Shown: positions 28,301 to 43,300, counted from the stretch's first letter. The stretch is DNA of 64,000 nt from Trochalopteron elliotii (GCA_024734555.1 JANPWX010000080.1:2771966-2835965), one strand, 5' to 3'. Notes: generated from the sequence alone by a model not told the origin. Program-made: numbers and translations.

Positions 28301-31300
28301 TGTGCTTGAGCGGCCTACATTTGTTGTGCTCATCGTCATAGAAACTACATATTCACTCTCAGAAGAAAAGCTTATCCTGTGAACAGGATAGCTTTTCTAT
28401 CAAGTGCTGAAAGAATAAAATGTCTTCCGAAAATGGTCTTTCTAGCTCTTCTTTGGAGCTAGAAAGAAGTGATAAAATGACAGAAGATGTTGCGCAATAA
28501 AACGCGTGGCTCTTTTTTTTTAGCCGCTTATCCAAACAGCTTGATTTCATCCTCTGTCAGCTGGTCACTGTGTGAAAGCCAGCTGCTAAGGTTTTTCTGG
28601 CCCTGTCACTAGTTCTACACAGAGCAGAAAAACCCTAATTGTTGCTGGAGCAGCAAAGAAATATAAGCAATTAGAACTATTTGTATTAACGGGGTTGATC
28701 TAAATGACACTCAAACCTTATCTACTTGTCAGACATTTCATTAAAATCCTTTGCAAGTTACCTGATGTTAATGGCTAAAAGAAGTCCCCATACCACTATA
28801 AATTTTTGGCTTCTAAAAGTCTCGGGAGAAAGATACATTACCTATCCAGCAGCCTTATCTCCATGGTAATATGAAGAAATAGTTGACTTGTGAAGCAAAC
28901 TGAAGCTTTGTGACACTTGCCTAGTGGAATTTAATGGAGTTGGTGCAAATGAAAATCAATGAATTTAATTTAGGACGAAGTAATTCTCAAAGGGAAGTAA
29001 CTGCAGTTTTAGTTGATCATATTTAAATGAAGATTAAAGGTAACATATATGCATCTGCATTCTGTCAGATATGAAATTCACATTGTTGTTACAAGGGAAG
29101 AGGATATTCACATGGTTATTGCAAGGTCATCAGGAGGAGCAAAACCATATGCATAGTCTGTAAGAGGAAGTGAAACCAAATAGAGTACGTATTTGTTTAA
29201 AAGGCTTCTGTCATAAATAGAAGTGGCATCTATCTTTTACATGAGAATTTTAGATCAAGAAAATGTTTTGAATTTAAAATGTGCTTAGATGCAGATGAGT
29301 CCCAAAGGGGTAAATAGATAGGAACTTTCTTGAAGTTCAAAGATTGGTTTTATGCAGAGGGTTGATTTGTCTTGATGTACAGTCGCAGTGGCCATAGAAT
29401 CAGCCATAAGCTGTTACAGGCAACTTCTGCTCCCCAGCACACAAATCCTGCTCTGTGAGCCTGGATCTTACATGTGCAGGGGATTTGAATGTGCCACTTT
29501 GGGGAACGATCCCTGGGCGTTCCTGCAGTAAATTTACTACTTACATGTAGGGCTTATAATAAAGTGCATATGGTATAGTTTTTAATATTACTAAGAAGCC
29601 TCCAGCCTTTAGTCTACTACGCCTCAGTGAATGTTCTGTACAAATGCTGCTAAATCCATGGTGAAGTAGTTGTTTTCAGTTAATTCCATACCAGACTGTA
29701 GGCTTTTCCACAAAGCAAACCAGACAGTCTAACAAACCTTAATTAAACAAAGTCTCAGCTTGTCAAGAGAAGAGCTTAGTTCAGATAATAATTTATTTTT
29801 GGTCTCAAAGAAAAGACATCTGTGCTATTATTTGAGATCTGTTATTTCAGTGTGTCAAGGTTGGTACTATATTGCCATCATGGGACTTGGATACGCTGCT
29901 GGATTCAGGAGGAAGGACAATGAAATACATTTCTTTATTCCAGTTGGAAGAGTTGTGAAGAGACCAGTTGAACACTCTCAGGGTAATTTAATGTTAATTG
30001 AATGATGCATCCAAAATTTTGTTTAATGCCAGGGTCCAAGAGGACAACCGGGGGATGCTGGCCCTGTTGGAGAAATGGGGTTTGAGGTGAGATTTTAATC
30101 ATTTATAAAGCAATTACAAATACTCAAACAACTGACTAAGCCTGGACAAGATGTTTATAAAATTTTTTTGTTGCCTGCAGCTGACTTAAATATCATGAGC
30201 TACTGAGAGACTCTTACTTAAAGATGTTACCAAAAAATGTCTAAAATGTTTGGCTTGTTCTGTTGTATGCACTGTCTTTGAGCATACAGTCATGATATTT
30301 GTCATAGGAGGTGAATGTTTAATTGAGCAAATAACTTTTTTTTGGAAGCACCACTTATCATGCAGTTAGGCAGTAAACACCATTAATCATATGTTCTTTC
30401 AAATTGTAGATAAAGGAAAGCAGCTGTAGACAGCCTTCTTGCTAACTTCTGCTTCTGTTTTTCTACTTTGTTTTTAATATTTCATGGAGAGAAATGTGAC
30501 AGAATGTATTAGCCATGTTTGTAATGAAGTACCTGAGGGATGAGCTCACTTAGAACAGTAGGGATTTGGCTTATTCAAAGAAACACTCTTCTTCAGTCAC
30601 CTGAAATCCAGACTTCTGACTGACAATTAAGAAAAGGTTTATATGTAAACTTTACAAAAAAAAAAGCAGTCTGATACCATTAACTCATTAAGGGCTGTAG
30701 TTTTCCAAAGGCTGTATCTACTTGGCTCCAAGCCTAAACAGAGATGAAGTTGTCAGTCAGATTTACAGAAGATAGATGCTTGTTCAGCAGTAATTTATGG
30801 TGAAAGATACAGGCTTAGTGGTACTGCTGAGTCTTCAGTATGTTCCTGACCTACAGTGTATTTCCTGAACTCCTTCTGTACCCTACTTTTTTTTCTGTTT
30901 GGCTCTAGAAAGAACAAAAAACTCTTTTGTCTTGGTTTTTCAGACCTTCATCTCTCTTAGTGTCTCATGCCATCCTTCTGCTTCAGTTTTGGGTGTATTA
31001 TTTAGTTGTGGCAAAATTATTACTAGTGATCACTTAACAGTAGCTCTTATACCATACAGGGACTTCCTGGCCCTGAAGGAGAACCTGGTCTGCAGGGGGA
31101 ACCAGGCACAAAGGTAAATGTTAAAATTATTCTCTCTTACGCTGTTTAAATTTTCAAATTTTCATATAGGCAAATCAGAGAGATCTAATTCATTCACCAA
31201 GCAGACAGTGATACAGGAGATGGACCATTAAGAAATACTGTTACTGTCATGATGATTCCATCAGCTGTAAACACTGTCATTATTATGAATATTGTTCTTT

Positions 31301-34300
31301 AAAATCCAATCATTTTCCTTGTGATATCCCAGGGAGACATTGGTCCTGCCGGGAAGGCTGGTGAACCAGGTGACCAAGGTTTAAGGGTAAGCTATGGATG
31401 CAAATCTTCTTTCACAATAGAAAAGTATGTTACAAATGAAGTGCAGGTTGAGAAGTTTTGATTTATCAGAAAAATTCAATAAGAAGCTATTTTCTGACAG
31501 CTTCTTTTTTTTAAAGAAAAACAAAGTATAATATTGTAGCAAGTTAAAAAGAGTATTGATTTGGGAAGGGTGGCTTGAAAGCTGCTCAGCAGAAAGGAAC
31601 TTAGGGGTGCTGGTCAACAGCATCTGAACATGAACAACCAGGTGGCCAAAAAGGCCAGTGGCATCCTGGCCTGTGTCAGAAAGAGTGTGGCCAGCAGGAC
31701 CAGGGCAGTGAATTTTTCCCTGTACTTCGCACTGGTGAAGCTGCATCTTGAGCTTTGTCTCCAGTTCTGGGTCTCATTTCAAAGGAGGACATTGAGGTGC
31801 TGGAGCATGTCCAGAGAAGGGGAGCAGAGCTACTGAAGCACAAATTTTATGAGAAGCAGTTGAAAAAGCAGCTGTTGTTTAACCTGAAGAAAAGGAGGCT
31901 CATTGTTCTCTACCACTACCTGAAAGGAGGCTGTAGTGGGGTGGGGGTCAGTCTTTTCTGCCAGCTAACAAATGATAGAATGAATGGCCTTAAGTTGTGC
32001 CAGGAGATGTTCAGATTGGATATTAGAAGTAAAATGTTCACTGAAAGAGTGAGGCATTGGAATAATTTGCTGTGGGAGGTGGTGGAGCTACTTGAAGTGT
32101 TTGAGAGGCATGTGGGTGTGGCACTTGGGAATATGATTATGGTGGTGCTGGGCTGGCAGTTGAACTAGATGGTCTCTGAGTGATTCTGTGATTACAATGT
32201 TGAAGTATTTCTGATGGTAAATGGCCCTACAGTAAGTCTGTAAACATACCAATATAGCAGTTACCCACATAAACATGGAAGTTTCAGGACACAATAGGTA
32301 TATTTTTGAGGTTACTGTAATTACATGTTATACACTCTGAAACCAAACAAAATCTCAGTTCTACTGTCTAAATCTCCAGGGTTATATGGACATAGTATTG
32401 CCTCATTTTTCTAATGCTGATCATCTTTTATATTTTCTTGCATTGGATATTCATAGGCTGTGACACTGAAGATAAATAAACTGTAACAACAGCATAAAAG
32501 TTGTCCAGAAGATAATAAACATGTATAAAACTTGTATGAGTCAAGAATTTTAGGCAGTAACTTTGTTTCCAACTGTTTCTTTCTATAAGGGTGAACCAGG
32601 GCCTCCAGGAGAAGATGGTGTTCAAGGAAAAGATGGCCCAAAGGTACATTAAGTTTCTGTAGCAGATGTAAAGTACTCTTATTAGCCTAAGGACCCAAAT
32701 CTCCTTTTTTATCCTAGGTCAGCACCAGATCAGCTGAGCCCAGTTGAGTGCACTTGGTTTTAACACAGGAGATCCTGTAAAGTACAGGTTTTTCTGTACC
32801 TTTCAGGTACAAATCTACCTTGCAAGGGCTGCAAAGTTGAATGGCATGACAAAGAAAAGCAAGCTTGACCTGAGTACAACTTTTGTCAGTGGTGACTAAA
32901 GTGCAGGAGAAAGCAAGCCCAAGGATGCTCTGCTCCCTGAATTGGATCAGTGCTGTGCCTGGGCAGGGGATGTCACAGAGTACAACCTCAGATACCTGGT
33001 GATGGATGAGGCAAAATGTGGCTGTAGGAGTGTATGAATGAGATAGAAAGGGCTTTACCCTAACTTAGACCCTGATCTGAATTTGACTGGCAAGATTCAC
33101 ATCAGGTTTAGTGTGCTTTTTTCAAACTCAGAGATCCAGAATTCCCTTTTCTTCTGAACAGGTAATTCTGTAGCAGCAGGTTGACTAAGGGCGGGGGTTT
33201 TTTTTGGTTTTTTTTTTCCCCTGTGTTTTAGGGAGACCCTGGAGACCAGGGACTTGTTGGAGAAAGTGGTGAAAAAGGAGAGATGGGATTACCAGGAATT
33301 GCTGGGCCCCCTGGTGAGCCGGGCATAATGGGAATTCCTGTAAGTGTTTTATGGTTGAGATGGACTTCTTGCTTGGTTGCTTTCAGTAAACAAAGTTAAT
33401 TTTTCTTTCTTCCCTTATTTTTGATTTTTCTGGTTTTCTATGTAATTAGAGATGACCATGTTTAGATAAGCTTCCAACGTGGTTCAGGATTGGTAGAGAG
33501 AGGAGACAAATACTTTTCCTATCTTAAATACGTGAACTCTTGGCAAATAGTGATTCCTCACCACCTGTCATCCAGACACATGTACCACACAGCCTGGAAC
33601 CTCTCACTTCAGATCTCTCCAAACAATATGGCAGCAAGCATACACAGATCAAATGGTAGACAAACATTAGAATTCACAGGCAACATTGTTAGATCAGGCA
33701 ACATTGTTTGCCTATTCATTCTGGCACCATTTCTAGCAACTAAAATCCATCCATGAAATTGTATGCAACTTCTTCATGAGAACTAATTTTGGAGCAAGGT
33801 TTCCAAAGCAAGTATTGTATCTTTAAATCAGACCAGGTTCCCTTACCAAAAATCATCATGTTTTCATTTGCAGCCCTCTGGCTGCCTTCTGTGTAGCTCT
33901 TATGTGATGGTGGGGTCTGACAAAATATTTGTTGGAGCACCAGCTGTTCACGGCTGTGAGCACTGTCCATTCTGTCCTCTAAGCATCAGTGTTACGTTCT
34001 CCTGTCTTTAGTCCTGCGTTCTTCACAGTGAACTACTTTCCCAGGGAAATAAAAAGGTGTTATTTTGCTTGTTGGCCCCCTTAGTACACTGCAGAACAAG
34101 TTTTGTTTCTTTGACTCTCTGTTTTGAATTGGTAGTTTTGGGGAACATTGAAAGTTCCATACATTGAAAGTATTGTAAAACAGCTCAAACCTGGCATATC
34201 TACACTTTATGTAATTATACTTGTGTACAATAAACAACATCAACAGTGCTTCTGTGACTCAGTGAGACAGGCAGGTCTAGCAATTCAATTTTTGGGAGGA

Positions 34301-37300
34301 TGTGGTTAGGGAGGCCTTTTTCACGTTTTTGTTCTACATGTTCCAAAGGCAGCTGTTGAGCTGCCGCCTTCTCCGCTCGTCCTTCCTGACATCTGAGAGT
34401 GTACACATCACACTTTTGGTTTGACCTCCTTCTATGGATGTAGACAGATCATAATATCCTAGTCTAAACTTGGAAATCATTTTCTTATAGCCCATTGTCT
34501 GAGTGTTTCATTGGAGGTGAGAATAATACTGCATTTTCCTTAAAGAGTAGCTTACAAAGGAACGAATAAGCTTCACAAAACTGTAAAGTAATATTTTCTG
34601 TGTGGAAAAGTTTTACTGGGGGTTTTTCTCCCCTATTTGCAGTGCATGTCCACTAATTTGGCAAATAATCCCTGATACTTGCCCACTTGTTTATGCTATA
34701 ACTTGAGACAGCCCTGCTAACTTGCTCACAGACACAGTTAATGGCATTTTTCCTCCCAGCTCTCTGCTTTATAAAAGCCTAGTTAGTTATGCAGTTTGGA
34801 GCACAAGTTAAACATGTTTCCAGGCCTTTCTCAATGATTTTTTTTCTTTCCCTAATAAATCTATAGGGCCCTGAAGGAACACCAGGAAATCCAGGTCAGA
34901 GGGGCCGTTTAGGAAAGAAGGTAGTATTTTTCATCTTCCCCAGTTCCCTTCCTTTCATCTGAAGCTCAAATTTACATTACAAAATTCCGTTGAACCAAAA
35001 CTGTCCCTGTTTTGTGTCATGCTTCAAGCCAATTTTATTCTTGTTAGCCATAGCAATTAGAATTGTCATCATTCTGCAATCAGTAACATTCAAGGCCTTA
35101 GGAAATTTAAATTTGTATCAGGATGTGCTTTTGCAACTCAGAACAGTTTCTGCTTTAAGCTTTGGCTAAAAGAAAACAAAAACATAGTAGGAGGGCTTTA
35201 GCAGAGCCTTTTTTATACTGCAGAGTTTGGCCTCAGACATTCTAATAACTACAGTAAATAATGTACAGTAAATGTCATACCTTTTACATAACACTGTTAC
35301 ACATTTTGATTAAGCATAAACTGCATTTTGGAACTTAGTGTCAATCTGCTATTATTTTTAATACAATAATGCCAACAGGGGGAAAAGGGGCAGCTTGGCC
35401 CTCCAGGGGAAACTGGACCTGCTGGTGATTCTGGCCAACCTGGAAAAACTGGTCCCAAAGGTGCAAGAGGAACTCGAGGTCCTGTGGTTAGTACAAAACA
35501 TGCTTACTTAAGAGCTCAGAGGTCTTTCAGCATCAGAACAAGAGTTGTTCACTTTTCCAGACAGAAACCTGGGGCATGGATCTGGAATGAGCCATCTCAA
35601 GCTTTTGGTCATCTGACAGTTAAGGGAGTGGGATGGCAGAGCTCATGTTCCACACTCCACATATAACCTCACTGCTATGGGTGTTTATAAACTTTTCCAG
35701 TTCCAAGAACAAAAATCAAGGGGTTTGCTATCACATACAGTAAGCCTTAGCAATGGCTGAAATAAAGCACTTCAGATGAAGACTACTACTCCTATCAAAT
35801 AAGAATCTGATCCAAAGTTAACTGAATTAAGTCTATTCCATTAACTTCTAGCTCCTTTCATAGTAAGCTCCCCAAGCTTGCTCCGTACTGTGTGACACAT
35901 GCAGAAGCATCCAGGCTCCACACTAGAGAGGCAACGTGCCTGTCTCAGTCCAATCCTGTGGGCACTGAATGCAGCAGCAGTGTGTTCCTGAACACATGAA
36001 GTACAGAAGCAAAGTTTGCTATCTAATGGCCAATATTTTCAAGAGAAGGGGTCAGCTTTCTGAGGTGATGACCACCCCCCGCTTCTCTTGGCATGCTAGC
36101 ACTTATAAAGAGAGTTCTTCCATACATCTCAAAGCTCAGATCTTTTTGAGTTAACGATGCACAAGGATTATAAGATTAGGACTGAAAACAGACCTTTTTT
36201 TCCATAGAAGAATGAAAAGCCCAGTATTCTTTAATAAATGAAGTAGGACCTACAAGAAAGTTGTCCATGGTGTCAAATGTTAATATTTCAAGACTTTTCC
36301 AAGTGCTTACTTTATAAAGTAGACATTGTCATAGCACTTTACAAAGGAGCTCCTTTCTCTCTCACTGATTACTGCATTTAACAGGGACACCTAGGAGGAA
36401 TGGGACCTGAAGGAGAGCCAGGAATTCCAGGTTATGGGGTAGGTTTTTTACAGATTCAGGTACACATACATCCCAAAGTAAGTCTATGGTGCTCTAATTT
36501 CAAATATCTTAGGGATCTGTATCTAGACTACACAAATATTTTCAGGAGAGCCAGATACTCACATATGTTTATATGGTGTGTTTGCCTATTCAGAAATGTT
36601 AGCCTTAAGCAAGGATGCCTGGTTTTTGTGAGTTTTCTCACAAGGGGGGGTTTTACCACAAACTTGAAACTGTTGTTTATCCAACATGTCTCACCCCTTC
36701 TGAATAAAGTTCCTCTACAACTACTCTAGCTATTGATTATAAAGAGAGTTCAGCAAACACCACCACCTCTGCTTACTGTCTGGCCATGTAGTTTCCTTTT
36801 CAGTAACAGAAAAAGGTTGAATGAAGGACATAAAGATATAGTGGCTTTCACTGAAAAATAGCTGTGAAAATCGTCATAGGTGGATTGAGTCATCCTTGTA
36901 CAAAGCAGACTGTCCAGTCTCTTTTCCAAACCCAAACACTCGTCACTGACCCAAACCTTCAAGCAGGAACCAGCCCAGCTCTCATCACCTGCATTAAGCC
37001 CTATCAGAACATGTAGTTTCCCAATGTTCATAGAGATTTTCCTGCACACAGTCCATTTTCTGCCATTGATTTTGTTGTCATAACATGATTCAGAGTAATT
37101 TGCAAGCAGAAAAAGAAATGTAGCAAGTAGCTAAAAGAAATTTTGGAATTAATTGTTTCTTTAATTATTTGTTTTAAAATAATTTGTGTTTGGTTTGCTT
37201 CTTTAGGGTCACCAGGGTCCTTCAGGGCCCTCAGGGCCCCCAGGCCCCAAAGGAGAAAAGGTATGAACACGGGTTTTACTGATCTGTTTTGTGAAATTAT

Positions 37301-40300
37301 AAAGGGAGGAAATGTTACTGCACACCCACTGTTTTCCACAGCAAGCAGCAAAAGCCACCATTTGCAGTATTTGTTAGTGTTGTCAAAGACTATGAAAAGA
37401 AATGCAAAGTGAGGAAATGGGTCATTCAGAGATGGAGTCCCAAATCATACCGTTAAAATGTTTGAGGTTTTAAAACACAAGGTACCCATTGTACAGAACA
37501 CAGGCTATTGTATCAGACAGCACCACTGCCCTTAGCGAGCACTGCTGAAAAAAATAATCAGTGCAGAACCAGCTAAATATTTACTTAACTCTGAGCCTGT
37601 GAGTACACCCACAGATTTGCCTGGAAGTCCAACTAGGATGGACAAATGTCTGTGGTTAATATAAATGTTAGGGACAGGATGTGGCCTCAGTACTGCTATT
37701 TTAGTGTCAAATTTACTGTTGTTCTCTCAAGTCTGAAAGCCTGAAAACAGATTTGTATGCTCACTGAAACCCGTGTGACCCCAAGAAGGCAGGTACATGG
37801 ATTCACTTTGCATTGCCCTTGACACAGAGCTACAGGCAAGAGAGAGTTTGTCAATAAATACTCTGAATAGGTGTTTAGTGGTTGATGTTATAAATAGGTT
37901 TTGATATGATTTAAGAAATAATAACTGAAAACTAATTTGTTGAGAGCTAGGTGTTTAGGTTGCTTGGTCACTCCTGAAAAAACACTTTGATGCACTGTAG
38001 AAGTCCTTAATCATATTTAAAATGTGATTCTCTTTGCATTACTATTGATAGGTATCATCTGGAATAGATAATCTTTTGTTTATTAACTTGGATGGCAGTT
38101 ATTTCATATTTAAATTTTAATAGACTTCAGACTTAATGTTGGAGTCTTCTGTAATCTTGTTTTTCTTTATATAAAGTGTATTTCTCAAAATAGTGGAAGA
38201 AATTTTCTTTTTTTCCCTTTGCCAAATATCCTGTTTATCCTTTTTTCATTAAATAAAGGCACAATTACGTGGATGTTGTTCAATTAATCTTTTTTTTTTC
38301 TTATAGCTGCCTTTGAGAATAAAGCAAATATTTAGCAAGTCCTTAATGCCTTTGGAACATTTAAGTGAATGTTAAAATGGAGTTACCATATCCAGTATAT
38401 TAAAGCATAAGCATCATATTCACTTTTAGCATCTATACAATGTCTTCTCTGCTTTTTATTAGCATTTGAACTTATGTGCATGGTAGATGAGGTTGAACTT
38501 CCAAGTTAACATTTTTTAATACTTATCTTTGGTTTAGGGTTACCCAGGCGAAGACAATACAGTCCCTGGACTACCTGGGCCCATAGGTGAACCAGTAGGT
38601 CTTTCTTTCTCAAAAAAATTATACTGGTGCATCTCAAGACAAGAGCCAATGCATTTATTTCTGAAGTTTTATATCATTGTCTCAGGAATCAGTACAAAAA
38701 TATAGAATGATGGTCCTTTAATGAGTAATCTCTCTCTGAAAATGCTGTTGTGTGCTCTTTCCTGCTTAACCATCTGTGCCCTCTATTTTTCTAGTCTGTG
38801 CCACGCTATTGCCATTAGTCTGTGTTTAGATCAGCACATTTTAGAAAAGAATTTTACCCCCTCTGTTTACCCTGAGTTATACTTAATTGCTTTACTAATC
38901 AAGAATATGTTTTGACTTATTTCATAGTCACTGCAAACTAATTCAACTGATTTAGAGAACTGTATTCTGTAACCATTTTTGTACTGAATTCATATGTGGA
39001 GTGTATCTCTGCAGCATATATGAACTTGTCAAAATTATTAGGACAAACTTCAAAATTAAAGCAGATTTTGAGTACAGCAAGTCATTTCAGAAAAGAATCC
39101 AATTTTTAATGGGCTGTCTCGCAGAAGCCATAAGAGAGTTTCCCTTGCATGTCTTGAAACCAGAGTCACTTCATGTATCCATTCAGATTCAGATTTTAAA
39201 TTCATAATATATATTTATGTATAAGCAAAAATCTGGAGAAGTTCCACTGAGGTCAATCCTCTGTCCTGTTTCATTAAGCCCCATGTAATATTTATCTTTT
39301 AGCTTCTAGTCTTCAGTTACAAAAAATTTTAGACTGCAGCAACTGTCTGACTGCAGTGCATTCTGTTTAGAAAAAAATCATGTTTATTCTTTTACCCAAG
39401 CTAACCTTTATGTGTGTGTTCCTCAGTTCCCTCTCAGTAGTTAGTCTGTTATGAGAGAAATCCCAGCTTTCTGTTCATATTTCCCTGCAGCTTTATATTC
39501 AGTTCAGCTGTTACATATTACTCTTTGGTTTGCTCTCTAGGGTCAAAGTGGTGAACGTGGAGACAGAGGAGAACCTGGTGATGAGGGCTACAAGGTAATA
39601 ACTTTTGGGTTTTATTCTTTTTATTTGGACATGGCATGCTACGCAGACATGTGGAGTAATGCAGCAGAAGTGTCATCTTCCCTCACAAGTGTGCAGAGAT
39701 GCATGTGCTGCTCGCTCACTGCACTGATGCATTCTTGGAACATGTTGGAGCATCTTCCTTACGGAGACATGGGAGCTGCAGCTGCTCAGCTGGAGAAGAC
39801 TCCAGTGACCTTAGTGTGTATAAAAACCTGATGCGAGGAAATTAAGATGAAGTAGACAGACTTGTCTCAGCAGTGTCCTGTTACAGGACAGGAGGCAAAG
39901 GGCAAAAACTGAAACACATGAAATTCCTTTTGAAATGGCTTTTTTTACTGTCAGGATGACTGAGCACCAGAACAGGCTGCCCAGATAGGTTGTGGAGTCT
40001 CTATCTGTGGAAATACAGAAAACTTGGCTAGACATGGTCCTGGACAGTCATTTCTAGCTGACCTTGCTGGAGAAAGAGGGTTCCATAAATGATCTCAAAA
40101 CATCACTTTTAACCTAAACAGTTCTATGTTTCTGTAATACTGTATTAGTTAACATTTTTCTCTGAAATTTAAGCACTGCTTACTGTAAATCTAATTCTAA
40201 AAATTATTCATGAATTATATTAAGTCTTTCAACACATAAAAATTGGATGGTAACTCATCTCTGATGCAGTTCACTGAAATACAAGACAGATAGTCCTTGA

Positions 40301-43300
40301 CATGGAATATCCAACTTACACAGTAATACAGACTGACATAGTAATAAATGAATGAATCAAATCTATGCTTACAGAAATGCAGAAATGTTTAAACAATATG
40401 TAATTCCCACTTGCAGCTTGAAGTAGAGAATGTAAAGGATAAAAGCTCTGTAGAGTTTGGTCTTGGAGATCTGACCATACTTTATCTAGATCATGTCAAT
40501 GAGTCTGGGTCCATCCAGTGCCTTTCAGGATGGGCTTTACAGGGAAGTCTGTAGCTTGCTGAGCATGGCAGCCTGAGTTACCTGTATTGCAATGTGTTGT
40601 ATGTTCTCCTTCCCAGGGTCATATAGGTCTTCCAGGGCTTAGAGGACCTATTGGACAACAAGGGCCTCCAGTAAGTGTTTCAAACAAGCGAGATTTCGCT
40701 ATTGACTGTTGAAAATATGTTTTCATTTGCATTCAAATGATTCTTTTCATTTATTTATTGTATGTTCTTTTCAAAGGGAGAGCCAGGTGAATTGGGAGAG
40801 CAAGGACCAAAAGGAGAAAGAGGTTCAGAAGTAAGTAGAAAAAAGTAAACCACAAGTGCACTTAATTGGAATTTGTAGGGTTTTGTTGTTCACTGGCTAT
40901 CTTTGGAAAACTGTTCCATAAGGCTAAAACTGAGTGTTTGGGTTTCCTTTTCATACTAGCAGTGAAAAAAAAATTATAAAATGGAATATTGCATAATGAT
41001 CTTGGTTAGTAAATATGTGGGTTTTGATAGGTAAGTAGTTTTACTTTGGAGTGATATCAAGCATTATGAGGGACTCTTTTGGAAACATTTGAGTGATATT
41101 TAGTTATCCCCTAAAGTGGCGTTTCTTGTGGCAAAGTAGCTCTGGAGGCCAACTGCGATTTTGCTTTTCTGATCTGTAAATGAAGCCTCCTGGTACTGCA
41201 CTGCACTGAGTTTTCAGAGACCTGGGAATAAAGGATTTGCTACAGAATACTGGAGCAATAATGACAGAGCAAGTCATGGCGAACATCAAAGACCAAATCT
41301 TTCTCTTTAGAAATATTAGTTTGTCTTGGTGATGTGTAGAAAATTGCCAAAAGTGTTTATGTTCATCCGTGGACTGAATGTCATTGGCTTTTGAGATTTC
41401 AAAAGCTTTAGGCTAAAAGATTTCTTAAAATACCAATTACCATTGCAATTTAAATGAGATATTTTATATGAGAAGTTCCATAAAGCAACTCTGTTAGAGT
41501 TGCAAAATTTCGTAGGTAACTATAAGAATCTGTAGTAGACTAGAACTGAGGAGCAACAGAAAGGAAATGTCATGTGAGGACATTGTCATCATGTACTCTA
41601 GCTGTGAACTAGGATATATTGCTTTTGACAAACTACTCACATCTCAGGACAAAATCAGCAATACCTCTTGGAGAATGTTTTCTTTGTCTTGCAAATGCTC
41701 CTCAGATCAATGCTGCCATTTACAAATGTGGAACCAATATCCAGCGTGGAGCCACCCATAGGAGCTTAAAGATTCCCACAAAAATGTTAGTTGTGGGAAC
41801 ATTAATATAATCTTAACTCCAGTGGCATTACTGGTGCTGCTATAGCAAGCCTTGCAAAGCTAATCCCATAAACTGCAATGGTGAATCATCTGTGTTTACT
41901 TCATATGCATCCAGAAATCTTAATGGAAAAAATGTTATTTGAATATGCACATTCCAGTTCTGATTGGTGGACTTTTTTATGACATTCTTAACAAAAAAAA
42001 GGCATTCAATTGAGCAATAGAACGACATTTTGTTGGTTTTATCATATTTACATAATTATAAAACATTTAGACTTATAATAACCCAAGCTTTTTCACTTTG
42101 TTGCATGTTGTGTCCTTTTGCAGCATGGTAGTTATAGCATAACTTTTGCTTTAAGAAGTGTGTTTGACATAATTCGTCTGGAAAATCTTGGAAAATTTTT
42201 TCCACTTGTTCTATGCTAACAGGTGTTATTCTTGTCCCTCTTCCTCAGTGGTTGCATCTTTTAGATGGATAAAATTAATGCTATAGATCTTTATATTTGG
42301 TGGAGACTATCCTATAACAAAGTTCTCTGAGAAGCTTTTGACCCATTCTGAGCTTTTCTTCCTTGGTGCATGACCTCCTATGTCACTAAACCACTTACAA
42401 GAATGTTATCTGCTCAGTTTTCTAAGACTACCAATTTCTAGGTCAGTCAAGATGGAAAAAAAAAAGTCTGGTTTTAAGCAAATTTTATCTTTTGTGTACA
42501 TCTTAGATAAAAACAAGCATTCACATCTGTGATATGTCATACTATTGTTTTCTAGTATTCTCTTCCACAGACATTCAGTGCATTTACATCATCTACTTTT
42601 CATGACTTTCCTTTTGAAGAGTACAGGAAATGCCATAAAAGTGTACTTCCTCACAGAGGGGTGGTTAATATAGGAGAAATTACCAGATTCACGACGAAAA
42701 ACATTTTATGCTTATCGTTGGAAAAATTTTAAAAACTGATTCACAAAAGGGAAAAACATTACGCAATTCTGCCAAAAATGTATTTGCTTTTACTTGAAAA
42801 ACTTTCTGTTGTCTCCTGAAATGTGAATAATTTGGTCCAAAGCCAGGCAATGTGAACATGAATACGAGAGGGGAACAATCCTCAGCTCTTCTTAGGGGAT
42901 TGAGTTTAAGGCATTTGTCAGTTCACAAGTATTTGTAACTTCTAGGGACCCACAGGGAAGAAAGGAGCAGCAGGTCAAGCAGGCAAAGCTGGAATTCCTG
43001 TAAGTAACAAAATTCTACAGCCTATCTTCAGATTATAAAACAAAGAAAATACTACCTAATAAAAGCAAAATTGAATCATGCCAGGGGTACCAGAAGGTCT
43101 TCTGTTCACTCTAAAGAACCTTCTTATTATCCAGGAAGTGTAAAGGACCCCCTGTCATTTTTGAATATTTATAATTTTTGAAACTTTGTTAAATGATACT
43201 GAATTATATTCACGTACTCAGCATATGGAAGTGACGTGCAACTAACAACAAGGTCCTCAGCACTTGTGAAATTATTTAATTAGATCATTTTTGGAGTCCA

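Larger units (their letters stand above)
27118..30032 (+). other. COL24A1: COL24A1 intron (2.9 kb) with a hairpin-rich patch
   Basis: AT-rich intron with no recognised exon or repeat family. Between about 28364 and 28680 several strong inverted repeats cluster, annotated separately. Confidence 0.75.

Noticed and set aside
31755..32168. 137-codon plus-strand open frame
   Set aside because: It lies within the CR1 tail and runs through the element's 3' non-coding region; not a host gene.
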